From Pseudorhizobium endolithicum (lineage in GTDB: Bacteria > Pseudomonadota > Alphaproteobacteria > Rhizobiales > Rhizobiaceae), in NCBI RefSeq assembly GCF_902153245.2, contig NZ_CABFWF030000011.1, positions 64,648-128,647 of the forward strand: 64,000 nt of DNA, given 5' to 3'. Every line of letters begins with the position of its first letter. Position 1 is the first letter of the stretch. The notes beneath the pieces were generated by a model, which was given only the letters and a program-made list of their open reading frames with translations, did no database searches and was not told the DNA's origin. Made by a program: the position numbers and the translations under genes. Shown one piece after another: positions 16,943 to 25,299 of the stretch.

Positions 16943-18081
16943 ACGGGTCAAGCGATGTCCTGATCATAGGAGGTGGCATTCATGGGTGCGCTCTGGCTTT
17001 CCATCTTGTCCGCTCGGGTGCCAGCGTGCGGGTGCTGGAGAAGGACTATCCCGGCAGACACGCATCAGGCGTCAATGCCGGAGGCGTGCGCACGCTCGGT
17101 CGGCATCCGGCAGAGCTCCCCCTTTCGCTGATCGCCAAGCGCTGCTGGAAGGGATTGGCAGACCTTCTCGACTCTGATGTCGGTTTCAGCGCGGTCGGTC
17201 AGCTCAGGATTGCGGAAAATGAAGACGAACTGGAAAAGCTCCGGCACCGGCGCGATCTCGTCAGCGGCCTCGGGCTCGATTACCGTGAGGAGATCATCGG
17301 GGCGGACGACCTGCACCGAATGGTGCCGGCCTTGTCACCCCATTGCATCGGCGCCCTTTACGTTGCCGACGACGGCCATGCCAGTCCCTTCCGCGCCACG
17401 ACCGCCTATCGTTTGGCGGCCGAGCGCCTCGGAGCATGCTTCGAGCGGGGAGCCGAAGTGGTTTCCGTGACGGCGGGTCATGATCGTTTCCATGTCACGT
17501 TGCGTGACGGCAGGTCCTTTGGGGCCGACAGGCTCGTCAATTGTGCCGGTGCCTGGGGTGGGCGAATTGCCGCTCTCGTCGGGGACGATATCGCGCTGGA
17601 GCCGAACGGCTCGATGCTGATGGTGACGATGCGAATGCCAGCCTTCCTCGGGCCCGTCGTCGGAGCCGCCGGCCGCTCGCTGTCCTTCAAGCAATTCGCC
17701 AATGGCTCGGTTTTGATCGGAGGCGGGCATCGCGCTCCTGTCGACATTGACCGCAATGGTACCAGTATCGACCTCATGGGACTGGCAAGGGCTGCGCAGA
17801 ATGCCACCGCCCTTTTTCCTCGAATGAAGAATGCCAAGGCACTGCGCTTCTGGTCCGGGATCGAGGGCTTTACATCCGACCATCTGCCGGTGATCGGGCC
17901 AAGCGCGTCCCAAGCCGGCGCCTTTCACGCCTTTGGCTTTTCCGCCCATGGTTTTCAGCTTGCCCCGGCAGTCGGCCTGGTTCTGTCGCAGGCGATCCTT
18001 GGGGCGACCACGGCCTGTGATCTCTCAGCGTTCAGGGTGGACCGCGAGAGCATCAGAGGATCGGTAACAAAAGGAGCCTAA
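16939..18081 (+). CDS. FAD-dependent oxidoreductase, DAO family (HcnC/OoxB-like)
   Basis: About 380 residues from MNGSSDVLIIGGG; the ATG at 16939 overlaps the previous stop by ATGA, and 16930 is the alternative. The glycine-rich FAD motif VLIIGGGIHGCALAFHLVRS is followed by GVNAGGVRTLGRHP and a C-terminal GIEGFTSDHLPVIGPS, typical of D-amino-acid-oxidase-fold amine dehydrogenases. It is the catalytic subunit of the three-gene enzyme and probably oxidises the C-N bond of the imported compound. An intrinsic terminator begins within its last codons. Confidence 0.88.
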   Translation: MNGSSDVLIIGGGIHGCALAFHLVRSGASVRVLEKDYPGRHASGVNAGGVRTLGRHPAELPLSLIAKRCWKGLADLLDSDVGFSAVGQLRIAENEDELEKLRHRRDLVSGLGLDYREEIIGADDLHRMVPALSPHCIGALYVADDGHASPFRATTAYRLAAERLGACFERGAEVVSVTAGHDRFHVTLRDGRSFGADRLVNCAGAWGGRIAALVGDDIALEPNGSMLMVTMRMPAFLGPVVGAAGRSLSFKQFANGSVLIGGGHRAPVDIDRNGTSIDLMGLARAAQNATALFPRMKNAKALRFWSGIEGFTSDHLPVIGPSASQAGAFHAFGFSAHGFQLAPAVGLVLSQAILGATTACDLSAFRVDRESIRGSVTKGA

Positions 18082-18101
18082 CGGATGACGTTAGGTTTTT
18101 T
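18077..18101 (+). terminator. Rho-independent terminator of the transporter/dehydrogenase operon
   Basis: CCTAACG (18077-18083), loop GATGA, CGTTAGG (18089-18095), then TTTTTT. A perfect 7-bp stem with a T run, overlapping the stop codon of the last gene. Confidence 0.9.
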
Positions 18102-18141
18102 CTTTGTGATGTCCCACGTGTAGTCGAGCCGCGGGGAAGAG

Positions 18142-18360
18142 ATGGCTGACGAAATCGACCTCAAACTTCAAAACTCTCTCCAAGCCGTTGAGTATGCAAG
18201 GGTAAGAGCGAGAAGAAGGCTTTGGGCCTCACTGCCACAGGCATCGCGCGCGGGGTGTCTCGATTTCCGCTTTTTGCTACCGCGTCTATGTGGCAGGCAA
18301 AGCTCTGTTCCCCGCCGCTTGATACAGCAGCCGTCTTTAAGAACCCCTAGCGCCAACTAG
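18142..18360 (+). CDS. Hypothetical small protein, possibly degraded
   Basis: 72 codons behind a good ribosome site (GGGGAAGAG). The first ~35 residues (MADEIDLKLQNSLQAVEYAR) look like coding sequence with an amphipathic helix, but the remainder is arginine- and serine-rich with no recognisable pattern, which may mean a frameshift after residue 35. No family recognised. Confidence 0.3.
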   Translation: MADEIDLKLQNSLQAVEYARVRARRRLWASLPQASRAGCLDFRFLLPRLCGRQSSVPRRLIQQPSLRTPSAN

Positions 18361-18536
18361 CTGTTTTCCTCTCTGGGCGTTACCAGTAGGCGGTGACGTG
18401 GCAGAAGAAAGACCGCTGGACGCGAGCCTGGGGCGACAGTTCAGCCACCCATCTTCATACATAGGCAGCACCCGCGAGGTTTCCTGGAAGGCTGAGGCCT
18501 CAACGTTTCCTGAGGCAGGGAAAAGCTATTCGATGC

Positions 18537-19214
18537 TCAGGCAGCTACGTCTTCCAATTTGATCCTCCCGCAATCTTTTTGGCGCTCACGAACTTGCAGG
18601 AAAATGCTGCGGATCTTCTTTCGCTTGTCCCAACGGTTCCATCGGGAAGACCAGCTTTTAAAGGGAACCGCGGCCGTCTCTCCGTAACCGTCTATGAGCA
18701 CAAACCGCGGGGCGCTCCCTACCCTGTCAGATAGAACAATGTTTCTGAGGCCGATATCGTTGACGATCACAGGGCTAGTCTCAAGCCACCTTACGAATTC
18801 CTCAAAACGAGGCATCATGCGGAGTTCGAACCGTCCCTCCGACAGCAACGTATGAACGTTCGGCGCCAACTCACCGCCAAAGGTTTCACGTTTCACGACC
18901 AGGCCTGGTCCAAGATCGGTATCTGCTATCCCAATAACCTCCTCCAGATATTGAGCGCTTCGCCCCTCTTTCGCCAGTACAGCAACCTGCTCTTCGAAGA
19001 CCCGGATGACGTTTTTTAGGTGATGGAATCGCCGTCTACGACCTCTGAACAGGTTTGGCTTCCTGTTATGTCGTTCAATGGCTTCCGGACGAACTACCTT
19101 CACGAGGAGTGCACAATCCGAAGGATGCTCGAATACTTGGCTGTTGTTGCCTGCTGCTAGAGGTTGATGACCCTTTAGATAAATCAAGACATCCCCGTCT
19201 GCTTCTAATCCCAC
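18537..19214 (-). CDS. YrbL family protein (PhoP regulatory network type, kinase-like fold)
   Basis: 225 residues. The order of motifs matches the YrbL/PhoP-regulatory-network family: a beta-rich start with AAGNNSQVFEHPSDCALLVKVV, then HHLKNVIRVFEEQ, EEVIGIADTDLGPGLVVKRE, and VIVNDIGLRNIVLSDR followed by FVLIDGYGE. The last two resemble the catalytic-loop and DFG regions of a protein-kinase-like fold, so an ATP-dependent role is possible but unproven. It stands alone, with no operon partner. Confidence 0.7.
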   Translation of the reverse strand: MGLEADGDVLIYLKGHQPLAAGNNSQVFEHPSDCALLVKVVRPEAIERHNRKPNLFRGRRRRFHHLKNVIRVFEEQVAVLAKEGRSAQYLEEVIGIADTDLGPGLVVKRETFGGELAPNVHTLLSEGRFELRMMPRFEEFVRWLETSPVIVNDIGLRNIVLSDRVGSAPRFVLIDGYGETAAVPFKSWSSRWNRWDKRKKIRSIFLQVRERQKDCGRIKLEDVAA

Positions 19215-19367
19215 GCGGGGTATTTAGTATCGTAACAAACCAAACGAAGCTTAACGCTTGAAGCGCGGCATGTCGAGGAAGTGTGGGACGAGCAGATGGC
19301 CTGATTGGGATGTCGACGGCGACAGATCGTCCTTGTCGGACGAGGCGGAGACTCTACCTTCAGCCGC

Positions 19368-19616
19368 ATGATCATTCCGCTACCGCCATCCGACTGTGAT
19401 CCCGAAGACCGGCACCTGCTCTGTCAGCACGCCGTCGACCTTGCAGTGCAGGACATCGTGGCGAGCGCCGTTGCCGTCGGATGGCAGGAAGAAGAGGTTC
19501 TGGTCGCAATCGGAGCGGTGGCAGATCACCTGGCGCTGAGCAAGGCAGCGCACGACGAGCTCACCATGCTGCTCGGAGAGCTGCGGCGACGTAGAGATCA
19601 ATCTGACGGCCGGTAA
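19368..19616 (+). CDS. Conserved-looking hypothetical protein
   Basis: 82 residues from MIIPLPPSDCDPEDR. All-helical pattern with AVDLAVQDIVASAVAVGWQE and EEVLVAIGAVADHLALSKAA, which resembles small rhizobial proteins of unknown function in which a W-x-x-E-E-V helix is followed by ADHLAL. No catalytic residues or signal peptide are seen. Confidence 0.55.
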   Translation: MIIPLPPSDCDPEDRHLLCQHAVDLAVQDIVASAVAVGWQEEEVLVAIGAVADHLALSKAAHDELTMLLGELRRRRDQSDGR

Positions 19617-19731
19617 CCCCCGGAGGTCGATAATGCCGCGGCTGCAGCACCCGGCCCCCGCGTTTCGGGTAGCTTGTGCGGCGAGAAGAATGCGAACATT
19701 ATGTTGGGCATTGGGCTGCGGGGATTGTGGA

Positions 19732-19830
19732 ATGTCGGACTGGCTCGCCACCAGCATCATAGTTGTCACAGCGATACTGGCCGTCCTTTCGTTCGTGGGA
19801 CATGCGGCTCAGGTGCTGGGCTGGCACTAG
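19732..19830 (+). CDS. Tiny predicted membrane protein
   Basis: 32 residues starting MSDWLATSIIVVTAILAVLS, almost entirely one membrane span, ending in QVLGWH. A weak purine-rich stretch (GGGGATTG) precedes the ATG. Small single-span proteins are common in this part of the window. Function unknown. Confidence 0.35.
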   Translation: MSDWLATSIIVVTAILAVLSFVGHAAQVLGWH

Positions 19831-19995
19831 CGCTCCCGCCTGATCTCCCTCTGGATATGGAGCTCTTCGCGGATCCTGTCCGCCTCGATCGTAAGCGTGT
19901 TGATCGCGGTTCCCCTCCTGAACGGTGTCAATCAGCCGCTTGGTGACTCAGTATGGGCTTCGAGCGCAGCTGTCGCCTTATTGAGCGCCGTGGGA

Positions 19996-20541
19996 TCAAC
20001 GATGACGGCTGAAACCTGCGCCGAAGCACTGGAAGCCGCCGGAGAACTCTGGCGTCCCTGCCACAGTCCGATACCGACCCGCGAAGATGACGGCGAGAAC
20101 GGGTCCAAAGGTGATCAGCGCAGGTGCCGGCAGATTAGCGAGCTGGTGTTCCATTCCTGTTTCCCCCTCGTCGTGCGCGGCACGGTGGATGTTGACGAGC
20201 TCGCCGACGCAAAAGAACGGATAGATGGCGAGCAAGGTCGAGACGACATCGGAGGAGAATCCGCATTTGATGCCTGCTCAGATGATGCAACCGGTTCCGG
20301 CCGATATCTGTCTGATCTGCGAAGTGACGTTCTGCTTTGCACAGTTGATGATGAGCCCGACGATGCGCAGGATGCCAACGAAGAACATGATCCAGCCGAG
20401 CAGATCTTCGGAGTGGAAGATGTAGCGGAAGGCGATCCAGGCGGGCTGGTTGAGCGTCTGCGCAGGCAGGAGGGGGTTGGTGAAGCCGTGAGGGAACATG
20501 GCTCCGCCCCTCAGGGAGGCGAAGAACGCCGCTCTGTTCAT
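19996..20541 (-). pseudogene. Broken membrane protein / phage-lysis-like remnant
   Basis: On the minus strand a frame starts at 20541 behind GGAGAGACATC with MNRAAFFASLRGG, the N terminus of a rhizobial phage-type endolysin family. It runs into a hydrophobic segment (DLLGWIMFFVGILRIVGLII) and stops at 20278. A second frame then continues with LLAIYPFFCVGELVNIHRAA and PAPALITFGPVLAVIFAGRY to 19996. The two pieces look like parts of a gene, or of two fused lysis genes, broken by a frameshift. A related endolysin remnant lies at 24143-24388. Confidence 0.4.
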
Positions 20542-20654
20542 GATGTCTCTCCGGTGATGTGATTCCTGATATGTTGCGCTGATCCAATGGACAGGCAGGA
20601 CCTACTCCGATTAGCCAAGTTTGAACGCAGCCGGAGTTCCGCTACGTCTATCTT

Positions 20655-20720
20655 GCGCCCCGCCGGGCGCTACTGAGCACGCGCCCGTTCCCTTACCTCA
20701 ACTCCGGTGGGCGCGTGCTC
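20655..20720 (+). repeat. Two-hairpin repeated element, copy A
   Basis: First hairpin GCGCCC (20655-20660)/GGGCGC (20665-20670), then TACT, then a perfect 12-bp stem GAGCACGCGCCC (20675-20686)/GGGCGCGTGCTC (20709-20720) followed by TTTCT. The same arrangement and sequence recur at 24964-25031 and, degraded, at 25621-25672. A tiny ORF starts 39 bases downstream. Confidence 0.75.
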
Positions 20721-20758
20721 TTTCTAGGACAGAGGATTTCGCCACGAGGACCAATCCG

Positions 20759-20944
20759 ATGCATGATGCTGACGTAGCGCTACATGATGCCGGTGATGCG
20801 GACGAAGCCGCTGTATCACAGGAGGTCGCCCAACTCCTGCGCGTTGCAGAGAGCCTTCGGGAACTATCTGTCTACCTCGCTGACCTCACCCAGCAGCCAC
20901 TGGATCAGGACCCTGCGCGCGATCATGCTCGTCCAACGGTTTGA
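20759..20944 (+). CDS. Hypothetical small acidic protein
   Basis: 61 residues starting MHDADVALHDAGDADEAAVS, acidic and helical, with a leucine-rich middle (QLLRVAESLRELSVYLADLT). No family recognised. It follows copy A of the two-hairpin element, as other tiny ORFs follow copies B and C. Confidence 0.35.
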   Translation: MHDADVALHDAGDADEAAVSQEVAQLLRVAESLRELSVYLADLTQQPLDQDPARDHARPTV

Positions 20945-21297
20945 GGCTAATCACCGTCACTTGCCCCGCCTCCACCCTAGAAGATCGAGATGAAGCTGAA
21001 GAGCATATGGCGAGCGCTACCCGGCGGGTTCATAAGTCGGGCCTTCTGGTTCAAGCGGAGGTCCTCTCACTGATTCCCCTGATGGTACTGTGCCTCAGTT
21101 GAGCTTGGGGATGCTGGAACGTCAGCACGGGGTAATTTAAGAGCGCCTGCCAACCGATCTGCTCCGCGGTGATGGGTGGTTCATGGTGCTCTTCTGGTGT
21201 TGAGCTCTCGTAGGCCAGCTTCGCGAAGCTTGGAGAAGATTAAGGCCCTGCTAATCTACCGGCCGCGCTTTACGGCTCAGATCATGAGGATCAGGCA
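20945..21297. other. Gene-free interval
   Basis: No convincing gene. The last 20 bases (GCTCAGATCATGAGGATC) recur upstream of the related small ORF at 24505, so the 3' end of this interval is part of a duplicated unit. Confidence 0.5.
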
Positions 21298-21444
21298 ATG
21301 CAGTACGATTGGACAGGCGGAAGGACGCGCCGTATCCGCAGACTGACATTGTCGATGTACATAAGCGGGTTGTTAGCTGCGCTTGGTTCGGCATCACTTC
21401 TGCCAGGCGTAGATCTGGCCTCTCTCCTCGCGGTGGTTTGGTGA
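21298..21444 (+). CDS. Small membrane protein of the MQYDW type
   Basis: 48 residues: a charged N terminus MQYDWTGGRTRRIRRLTLS followed by one or two hydrophobic stretches (MYISGLLAALGSASLLPGV; LASLLAVVW). The start and the preceding 20 bases are shared with the ORF at 24505, which begins MQYDWEGAG, so the two are paralogues or decayed copies. Function unknown. Confidence 0.5.
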   Translation: MQYDWTGGRTRRIRRLTLSMYISGLLAALGSASLLPGVDLASLLAVVW

Positions 21445-21535
21445 CGGCGAGAAAGCGCACTTAACGTCTCGTTAAACGGATCCGCCTACCGTGCCTGACT
21501 GTGCCATGACGGACATCAAGCACCTGCGAGGCAAG

Positions 21536-21799
21536 ATGAACACCAACCTCCCCTACCGGCGCGTCGAGACGTTTTCGGATGACGCAATTACTGTCCGGGT
21601 GAAGCGTGGCAGTGGCGGGCTGGTCGGCGTGATCGACTTCCCAAGCTTTCAAAGAGGTGGCAAAATGATCACCGCCTCCACCATTGCGCCTCGCCCTCTG
21701 AATGATGCGCTAGCGGCAGCTGAACGTATCCTGCCGCACACACCCTTCCCTGAAATTGTCATCCTCGTTCAGCCGGAACTCCGTCAGGCCGCGGAATAG
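21536..21799 (+). CDS. Hypothetical protein
   Basis: 87 residues from MNTNLPYRRVETFSDDAITV, chosen because GAGG lies about 7 bases upstream; an earlier in-frame ATG at 21506 lacks a ribosome site. The sequence alternates beta strands and one helix (LNDALAAAERILPHTP). Signs of real coding are the regular amino-acid composition and lack of rare stretches. No family recognised. Confidence 0.5.
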   Translation: MNTNLPYRRVETFSDDAITVRVKRGSGGLVGVIDFPSFQRGGKMITASTIAPRPLNDALAAAERILPHTPFPEIVILVQPELRQAAE

Positions 21800-22246
21800 G
21801 CGAGCATCGCAAGCGGCCCAATTTAGCCATGCCACTCTCCTTTGCTGCGACGGTACCAGAGGAAGGCCGTGCTAGGAAGCGATGTCAATTCGTAGAGGAC
21901 GGCAACTCCTGCCGGCGCCAGCGGCCGGCCTTCGACCACCTCCACCCAAGGGCGATTCTCGTCAGCATCCTCCGCTCTCAGCCCGATCGCTACCTTATGG
22001 CTCTTCGCTGGCACCGCGTCAGGATCAGCCGTACGCCAGGCTGCATTACCTCAAGGCTCAAACGGCGTACTCCGTGATCGTGCCCTCGTAGAGCTTGTTG
22101 AGCACCCACAGGCAGCGCAGCACCAGACCAGAGCTCCAGGTTTGGTAAAGCCGCCCACGTTGCTCATGCGATGCCTCCAGATGTGAGGATGGTGCGGGAT
22201 CCATTTGGCTCCGCTGACTGTTTGGCTGTCCGGAAGGAGAACCACC

Positions 22247-22438
22247 ATGAACGACCCGAGAAAGCCAACTGCTACCCAAGGCACTGACGACACAGTCATG
22301 CCCAGTAATGTTGCCGACGTCGCTGAAACCGGTCAGGACGCGAACACAACCAGTGAGAACATGGACGGCGACGGACAGCACAAGTTGAAGAAGGAGGTCG
22401 ATGAAGCCACCGACCTCCCTCAGAAGGGCTCGGCTTAG
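22247..22438 (+). CDS. Small hydrophilic hypothetical protein
   Basis: 63 residues behind a strong ribosome site (AAGGAG). It is polar and low in hydrophobics (MNDPRKPTATQGTDDTVMPS), with a Lys/Glu-rich end (LKKEVDEATDLPQKGSA), so probably disordered. Similar short disordered proteins occur in rhizobia, often stress-related, but no function can be assigned here. Confidence 0.55.
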   Translation: MNDPRKPTATQGTDDTVMPSNVADVAETGQDANTTSENMDGDGQHKLKKEVDEATDLPQKGSA

Positions 22439-22873
22439 CCCCTGCGTTCAGTCCAGCTTTGAGGGCAGCATTGGCTTCTTCATCATTGCTGACGGGATCG
22501 GCTGAGCTTGGAAGCACGCGACCGGCGCTCCGGCCAGGTAAGCTCCTTCCAGTCAGCCGAAATTCGACCTTGGAACGATCGCCGGCGTGGGCATTGCCGT
22601 TGCCGTCGAGGGGCTGATTGCCAACGATCTTCTGCGGGTCCCGGCCTCACTGCCTAACCAGCTGCTCAATCGTCTGTGTCGGATACCCGGTGGAGACGTC
22701 GGTGTTGCTGCTGGCCTTGATGCTGATGCCAAAGACTGCTGCCACTTTGGCATTGGCAGCGAAGATGCAGAGCTTCTGCCTACCACTCGCAGGCCGGTGG
22801 ATCAAAGGCTAACCTATGGCTATCGGCGGATCGCCGCGCCCCTCAATCGCAACGCCGAAGCATAGGGCACGTG
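22439..22873. other. Gene-free interval with possible coding remnant on the minus strand
   Basis: No intact gene. On the minus strand near 22560-22780 a frame reads AVFGISIKASSNTDVSTGYP and, after a stop, VGNQPLDGNGNAHAGDRSKV, which looks like decayed protein-coding sequence. No family could be named. Confidence 0.35.
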
Positions 22874-23329
22874 ATGAATGACTGGCTGACCCGCTTGAAG
22901 GAATGGGCGCGCAGGCTCAAACGCGACGCCATTGCGCTTTGGATTGCTGCTCGCGATCCCCGTACACCCTTCGCTGCAAAGGTCGTCGCCGGCTGTATCG
23001 CCGCTTACGCCTTGTCTCCGATCGACCTCATTCCAGACTTTATCCCAATCCTAGGCTACTTCGACGAACTGCTGCTGCTTCCTGCCGGCATTGCTCTTGC
23101 AATCCGGATGATCCCCGATGACCTCATGGCGGAGTTCCGACTGCTTGCCGAGCCAGAGGGAACGCCCCGTCAGTCGCGTTGGGTTTGGGGCGATCATCCT
23201 GATTTGGCTGATCGCTGCTTGTCTCACTTGCTGGTGGGCATGGAAAGCGGTCGCAGCCAGCTAGCACATGAGGTCCGGGCCAGGGTTCGGAGCAAGCCGC
23301 CCAGGCATGAGCGAATAATCGTCAAATGA
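22874..23329 (+). CDS. DUF1232 (YkvA-like) membrane protein with a C-terminal frameshift
   Basis: The DUF1232 core is intact: VVAGCIAAYALSPIDLIPDF followed by IPILGYFDELLLLPAGIALA, with two membrane segments. The frame then passes WVWGD and continues for 50 polar residues unlike the family. In the frame one base away, starting at 23190, the sequence reads WVWG-AIILIWLIAACLTCWWAWKAV and stops at 23264, which is the hydrophobic end expected for this family. The switch lies in a GGGG run at 23187-23190, so one extra G has altered the tail. Role of the family is unknown; the domain is found in inner-membrane proteins. Confidence 0.75.
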   Translation: MNDWLTRLKEWARRLKRDAIALWIAARDPRTPFAAKVVAGCIAAYALSPIDLIPDFIPILGYFDELLLLPAGIALAIRMIPDDLMAEFRLLAEPEGTPRQSRWVWGDHPDLADRCLSHLLVGMESGRSQLAHEVRARVRSKPPRHERIIVK

Positions 23330-23696
23330 CACATACCCTGACGGATCATTTCGCCCGAAAGAACTCCGCCCCTCGCAGCTTATCGAACGAATAGCCAGCG
23401 TCCCCTCTCAGGTACCAGCCGCCCGCTTCACCTCATTTGGTAACACTGGTTCCTCACCTCCTGTAAGGCACGTTAGCGGACCGCAACCGTCGGCCTTCCC
23501 TCCAATCGTCTAGCTCGAACGAGGGCGCAATCCCACCTTTGGCCCATCGCCCAGGGGTGAGCGTGTGTTTTTGGAACCATTCCCTGCGGCTCATGTTTAT
23601 CTATCGGAACCGCGAGGATGGTCCTTGTCTTGTCCCTTCTCTGGCATCTGATGAAGATTATTCCCGCGCCTCCTAGAGTCTCCCCCTCTACCAGCT

Positions 23697-23723
23697 AAAC
23701 CCGCTTCGGCGGGTTTCTTTTTT
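23697..23723 (+). terminator. Intrinsic terminator with UUCG loop
   Basis: AAACCCGC (23697-23704), loop TTCG, GCGGGTTT (23709-23716), then CTTTTTT. An 8-bp perfect stem with a tetraloop and T run on the plus strand. No plus-strand protein gene ends nearby: the DUF1232 frame ends at 23329. Confidence 0.88.
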
Positions 23724-24111
23724 GCTCCATCGGCACGCCACCGATCAACATCACAGTAAGCGTCACGGGCTGGATGATCGTGTTGAGGTTCCCGGTCTCG
23801 CTTTGGAAGCTGCATATCATCGGTCCTATCCGTCGAATCCCGGCCCTTCATGCGCATGCTATGCGGTGTGTTGATTGAGAGGCACTCCTGGTTGGCGGCA
23901 AGTGCGAGCGGAGCTTGCCCTCCTTTTTGTTTCGGTTGAAGGCGCCCGTTGGTTACGGCACTCATTGCGGAAGAATAGGGTTCGGAAGGGCCGGGGCTGC
24001 TTGCAAGTCCGGCCCTCTCGAATCTGCGGTGCTTACTTCTCGGCGTGATAGTTCTCTGGGAACAAACCCGATGCGGGTAGGTTCAACGAATTCCTGCGTC
24101 CTTCCCCGACT

Positions 24112-24138
24112 GCCCGCCGTTATGGCGGGCTCTTTCTT
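24112..24138 (+). terminator. Intrinsic terminator
   Basis: GCCCGCC (24112-24118), loop GTTAT, GGCGGGC (24124-24130), then TCTTTCTT. A 7-bp perfect stem with a pyrimidine/T-rich tail on the plus strand, again with no protein gene directly upstream. Confidence 0.75.
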
Positions 24139-24142
24139 GCCA

Positions 24143-24388
24143 CTAGCCGGAGGTCCTCAGGAGCCCGTCGACCGAATAGTTCAAGTTCTCTCTGACCGGC
24201 TGCATCTTACCGCCGGTCTCCAGGTACGGCGTGGCCAGGATACAGGCCAGATCTTTGAGGGGAGTACCCCCGGGCTCGGCTTCATCAAGGATCGCCTAGA
24301 TAACCTGCACCTGCTGAAGCGTAAGGCTTGTCCCGGAGACGCCAGACGCACAGGCTTGCAGACTCGCGTAGGACGCGGCTCTTTTCAT
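24143..24388 (-). pseudogene. Phage-type endolysin (glycoside hydrolase 19-like), N-terminal fragment with nonsense codon
   Basis: The ATG at 24388 follows GGAAAGACATC. The frame reads MKRAASYASLQACASGVSGT, then a TAG at 24296-24298, then AILDEAEPGGTPLKDLACIL and TPYLETGGKMQPVRENL. This is the start of the rhizobial/phage endolysin family in which an A-x-x-Y-H-E-T segment carries a catalytic glutamate (here YLETGG). The frame ends at 24143, well short of a full enzyme. A related start occurs at 20541. Confidence 0.6.
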
Positions 24389-24504
24389 GATGTCTTTCCG
24401 ATGAAGGTGATGCTGATCAGCTTCGCGCAAGGCTTGCGAAGGAATGGAGGAATGCTAATTTATCGAGCACTGATGGTGCGACTCAGATCATGAGGATCTT
24501 GTCG

Positions 24505-24837
24505 ATGCAGTATGATTGGGAGGGCGCCGGCAGGCGTCCAGTTCAAGCCCTACTCCGCGCGTCCACCCCGCGACCAAGCTGTGTCACATCAGGCAATCGC
24601 CCCTTTGGCATGCCACGCCAAGCAGCTCATAACCGCACAATGTCGTGGCCAAGTAGGGTCGGCCTAAGCCTTGCTATACTCGTCGGAGGCTCTGCGCTCG
24701 TGACGACTGCTTTCGCAGCAGCAATCGGGCATCACGAGGCGCTCCACGCGCAATTATGCCACGAAGTCCATCACCTTGCGGCAGCAGAGCCCCTCTTTAG
24801 AGCAACTTTGGCATTCATCGGCTTTGATCCCGCCTAG
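24505..24837 (+). CDS. Hypothetical protein with one membrane span, MQYDW-type start
   Basis: 110 residues beginning MQYDWEGAG like the protein at 21298, then a different body with one hydrophobic segment (VGLSLAILVGGSALVTTAFA) and a His-rich end (HHEALHAQLCHEVHHLAAAE). The upstream GCTCAGATCATGAGGATC is nearly identical to that before 21298. The body may be a later fusion of unrelated sequence. Function unknown. Confidence 0.4.
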   Translation: MQYDWEGAGRRPVQALLRASTPRPSCVTSGNRPFGMPRQAAHNRTMSWPSRVGLSLAILVGGSALVTTAFAAAIGHHEALHAQLCHEVHHLAAAEPLFRATLAFIGFDPA

Positions 24838-24963
24838 CCCGCTGAAAACAAGTCCCGTCGTTCGGCGGCCTTCATCCATTGCTGCGCTCTCCAAGTAACC
24901 TTATTTTGGTCGACTGACCATCGCCAGATGTGTGAGGTCGGACATGTGGTAGCGTTGTCTTCA

Positions 24964-25031
24964 GCGCCCCGCTAGGCGCTACGGAGCACGCGCCGTCACT
25001 TTACCCCCTACACCGGCGGCGGCGCGTGCTC
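24964..25031 (+). repeat. Two-hairpin repeated element, copy B
   Basis: GCGCC (24964-24968)/GGCGC (24975-24979), then TACG, then a perfect 11-bp stem GAGCACGCGCC (24984-24994)/GGCGCGTGCTC (25021-25031) followed by TGTTCTG. Some 60 bases upstream share sequence with copy C. A small ORF begins 51 bases downstream. Confidence 0.8.
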
Positions 25032-25081
25032 TGTTCTGATTGATAGCCAAAGCTACCTGTTAACCTTTAGGGAGAGTTCCA

Positions 25082-25159
25082 ATGACGCCGAGGGCCGTGC
25101 TCCTGGTCGCCTCTACGTTGATTGCTCTCATGATCGGATGGCTTGTGCTCATCACATGA
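25082..25159 (+). CDS. Tiny membrane peptide
   Basis: 25 residues, MTPRAVLLVASTLIALMIGW and onward, a single membrane span, behind AGGGAGAG. Its TGA overlaps the ATG of the next small ORF (ATGA), which argues that both are translated. Function unknown. Confidence 0.5.
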   Translation: MTPRAVLLVASTLIALMIGWLVLIT

Positions 25160-25299
25160 CCCGCGAGACCTGCGACAACACCGGATGGGTCTGCGACGCG
25201 CACCTCGACCGCCCGTGGAACGGCCCGACTGCATGCGGATGCGGTGGCGCCGGCATGGCTTCCGTCATCTGCAATGGCGATGGGCACGTTTTGCGGTGA
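25156..25299 (+). CDS. Small Cys-rich protein (CGCGGAGM motif)
   Basis: 47 residues starting MTRETCDNTGWVCDAHLDRP and containing WNGPTACGCGGAGMASVICN. The paired cysteines and the CGCGGAGM motif match a widespread small alphaproteobacterial protein presumed to bind zinc. Compared with that family the CxxC knuckle after GAGM is altered (SVICN instead of PCPVCN), so one metal ligand may be lost. It is coupled to the upstream membrane peptide. Confidence 0.65.
   Translation: MTRETCDNTGWVCDAHLDRPWNGPTACGCGGAGMASVICNGDGHVLR

Larger units (their letters stand above)
23330..24142. other. Gene-poor interval with two orphan terminators
   Basis: No convincing protein gene was found over 800 bases. 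Two strong intrinsic terminators (23697-23723 and 24112-24138) point to transcripts on the plus strand without an evident protein product, possibly small RNAs. A run CCTCACCTCCT near 23453, complementary to a ribosome site, lies in the first half. Confidence 0.4.

Noticed and set aside
15274..18081. Direct naming of the operon as hcnABC (hydrogen cyanide synthase)
   Set aside because: The subunit architecture is shared by opine oxidases and D-hydroxyproline dehydrogenase, and the linked ABC importer argues against a glycine-to-cyanide enzyme.
23620..23716. tRNA-like string (AGCTGGTAGAG on the minus strand) next to a terminator
   Set aside because: Only a D-arm-like match; no acceptor stem, anticodon arm or T-arm (GGTTCGA-type) could be paired.
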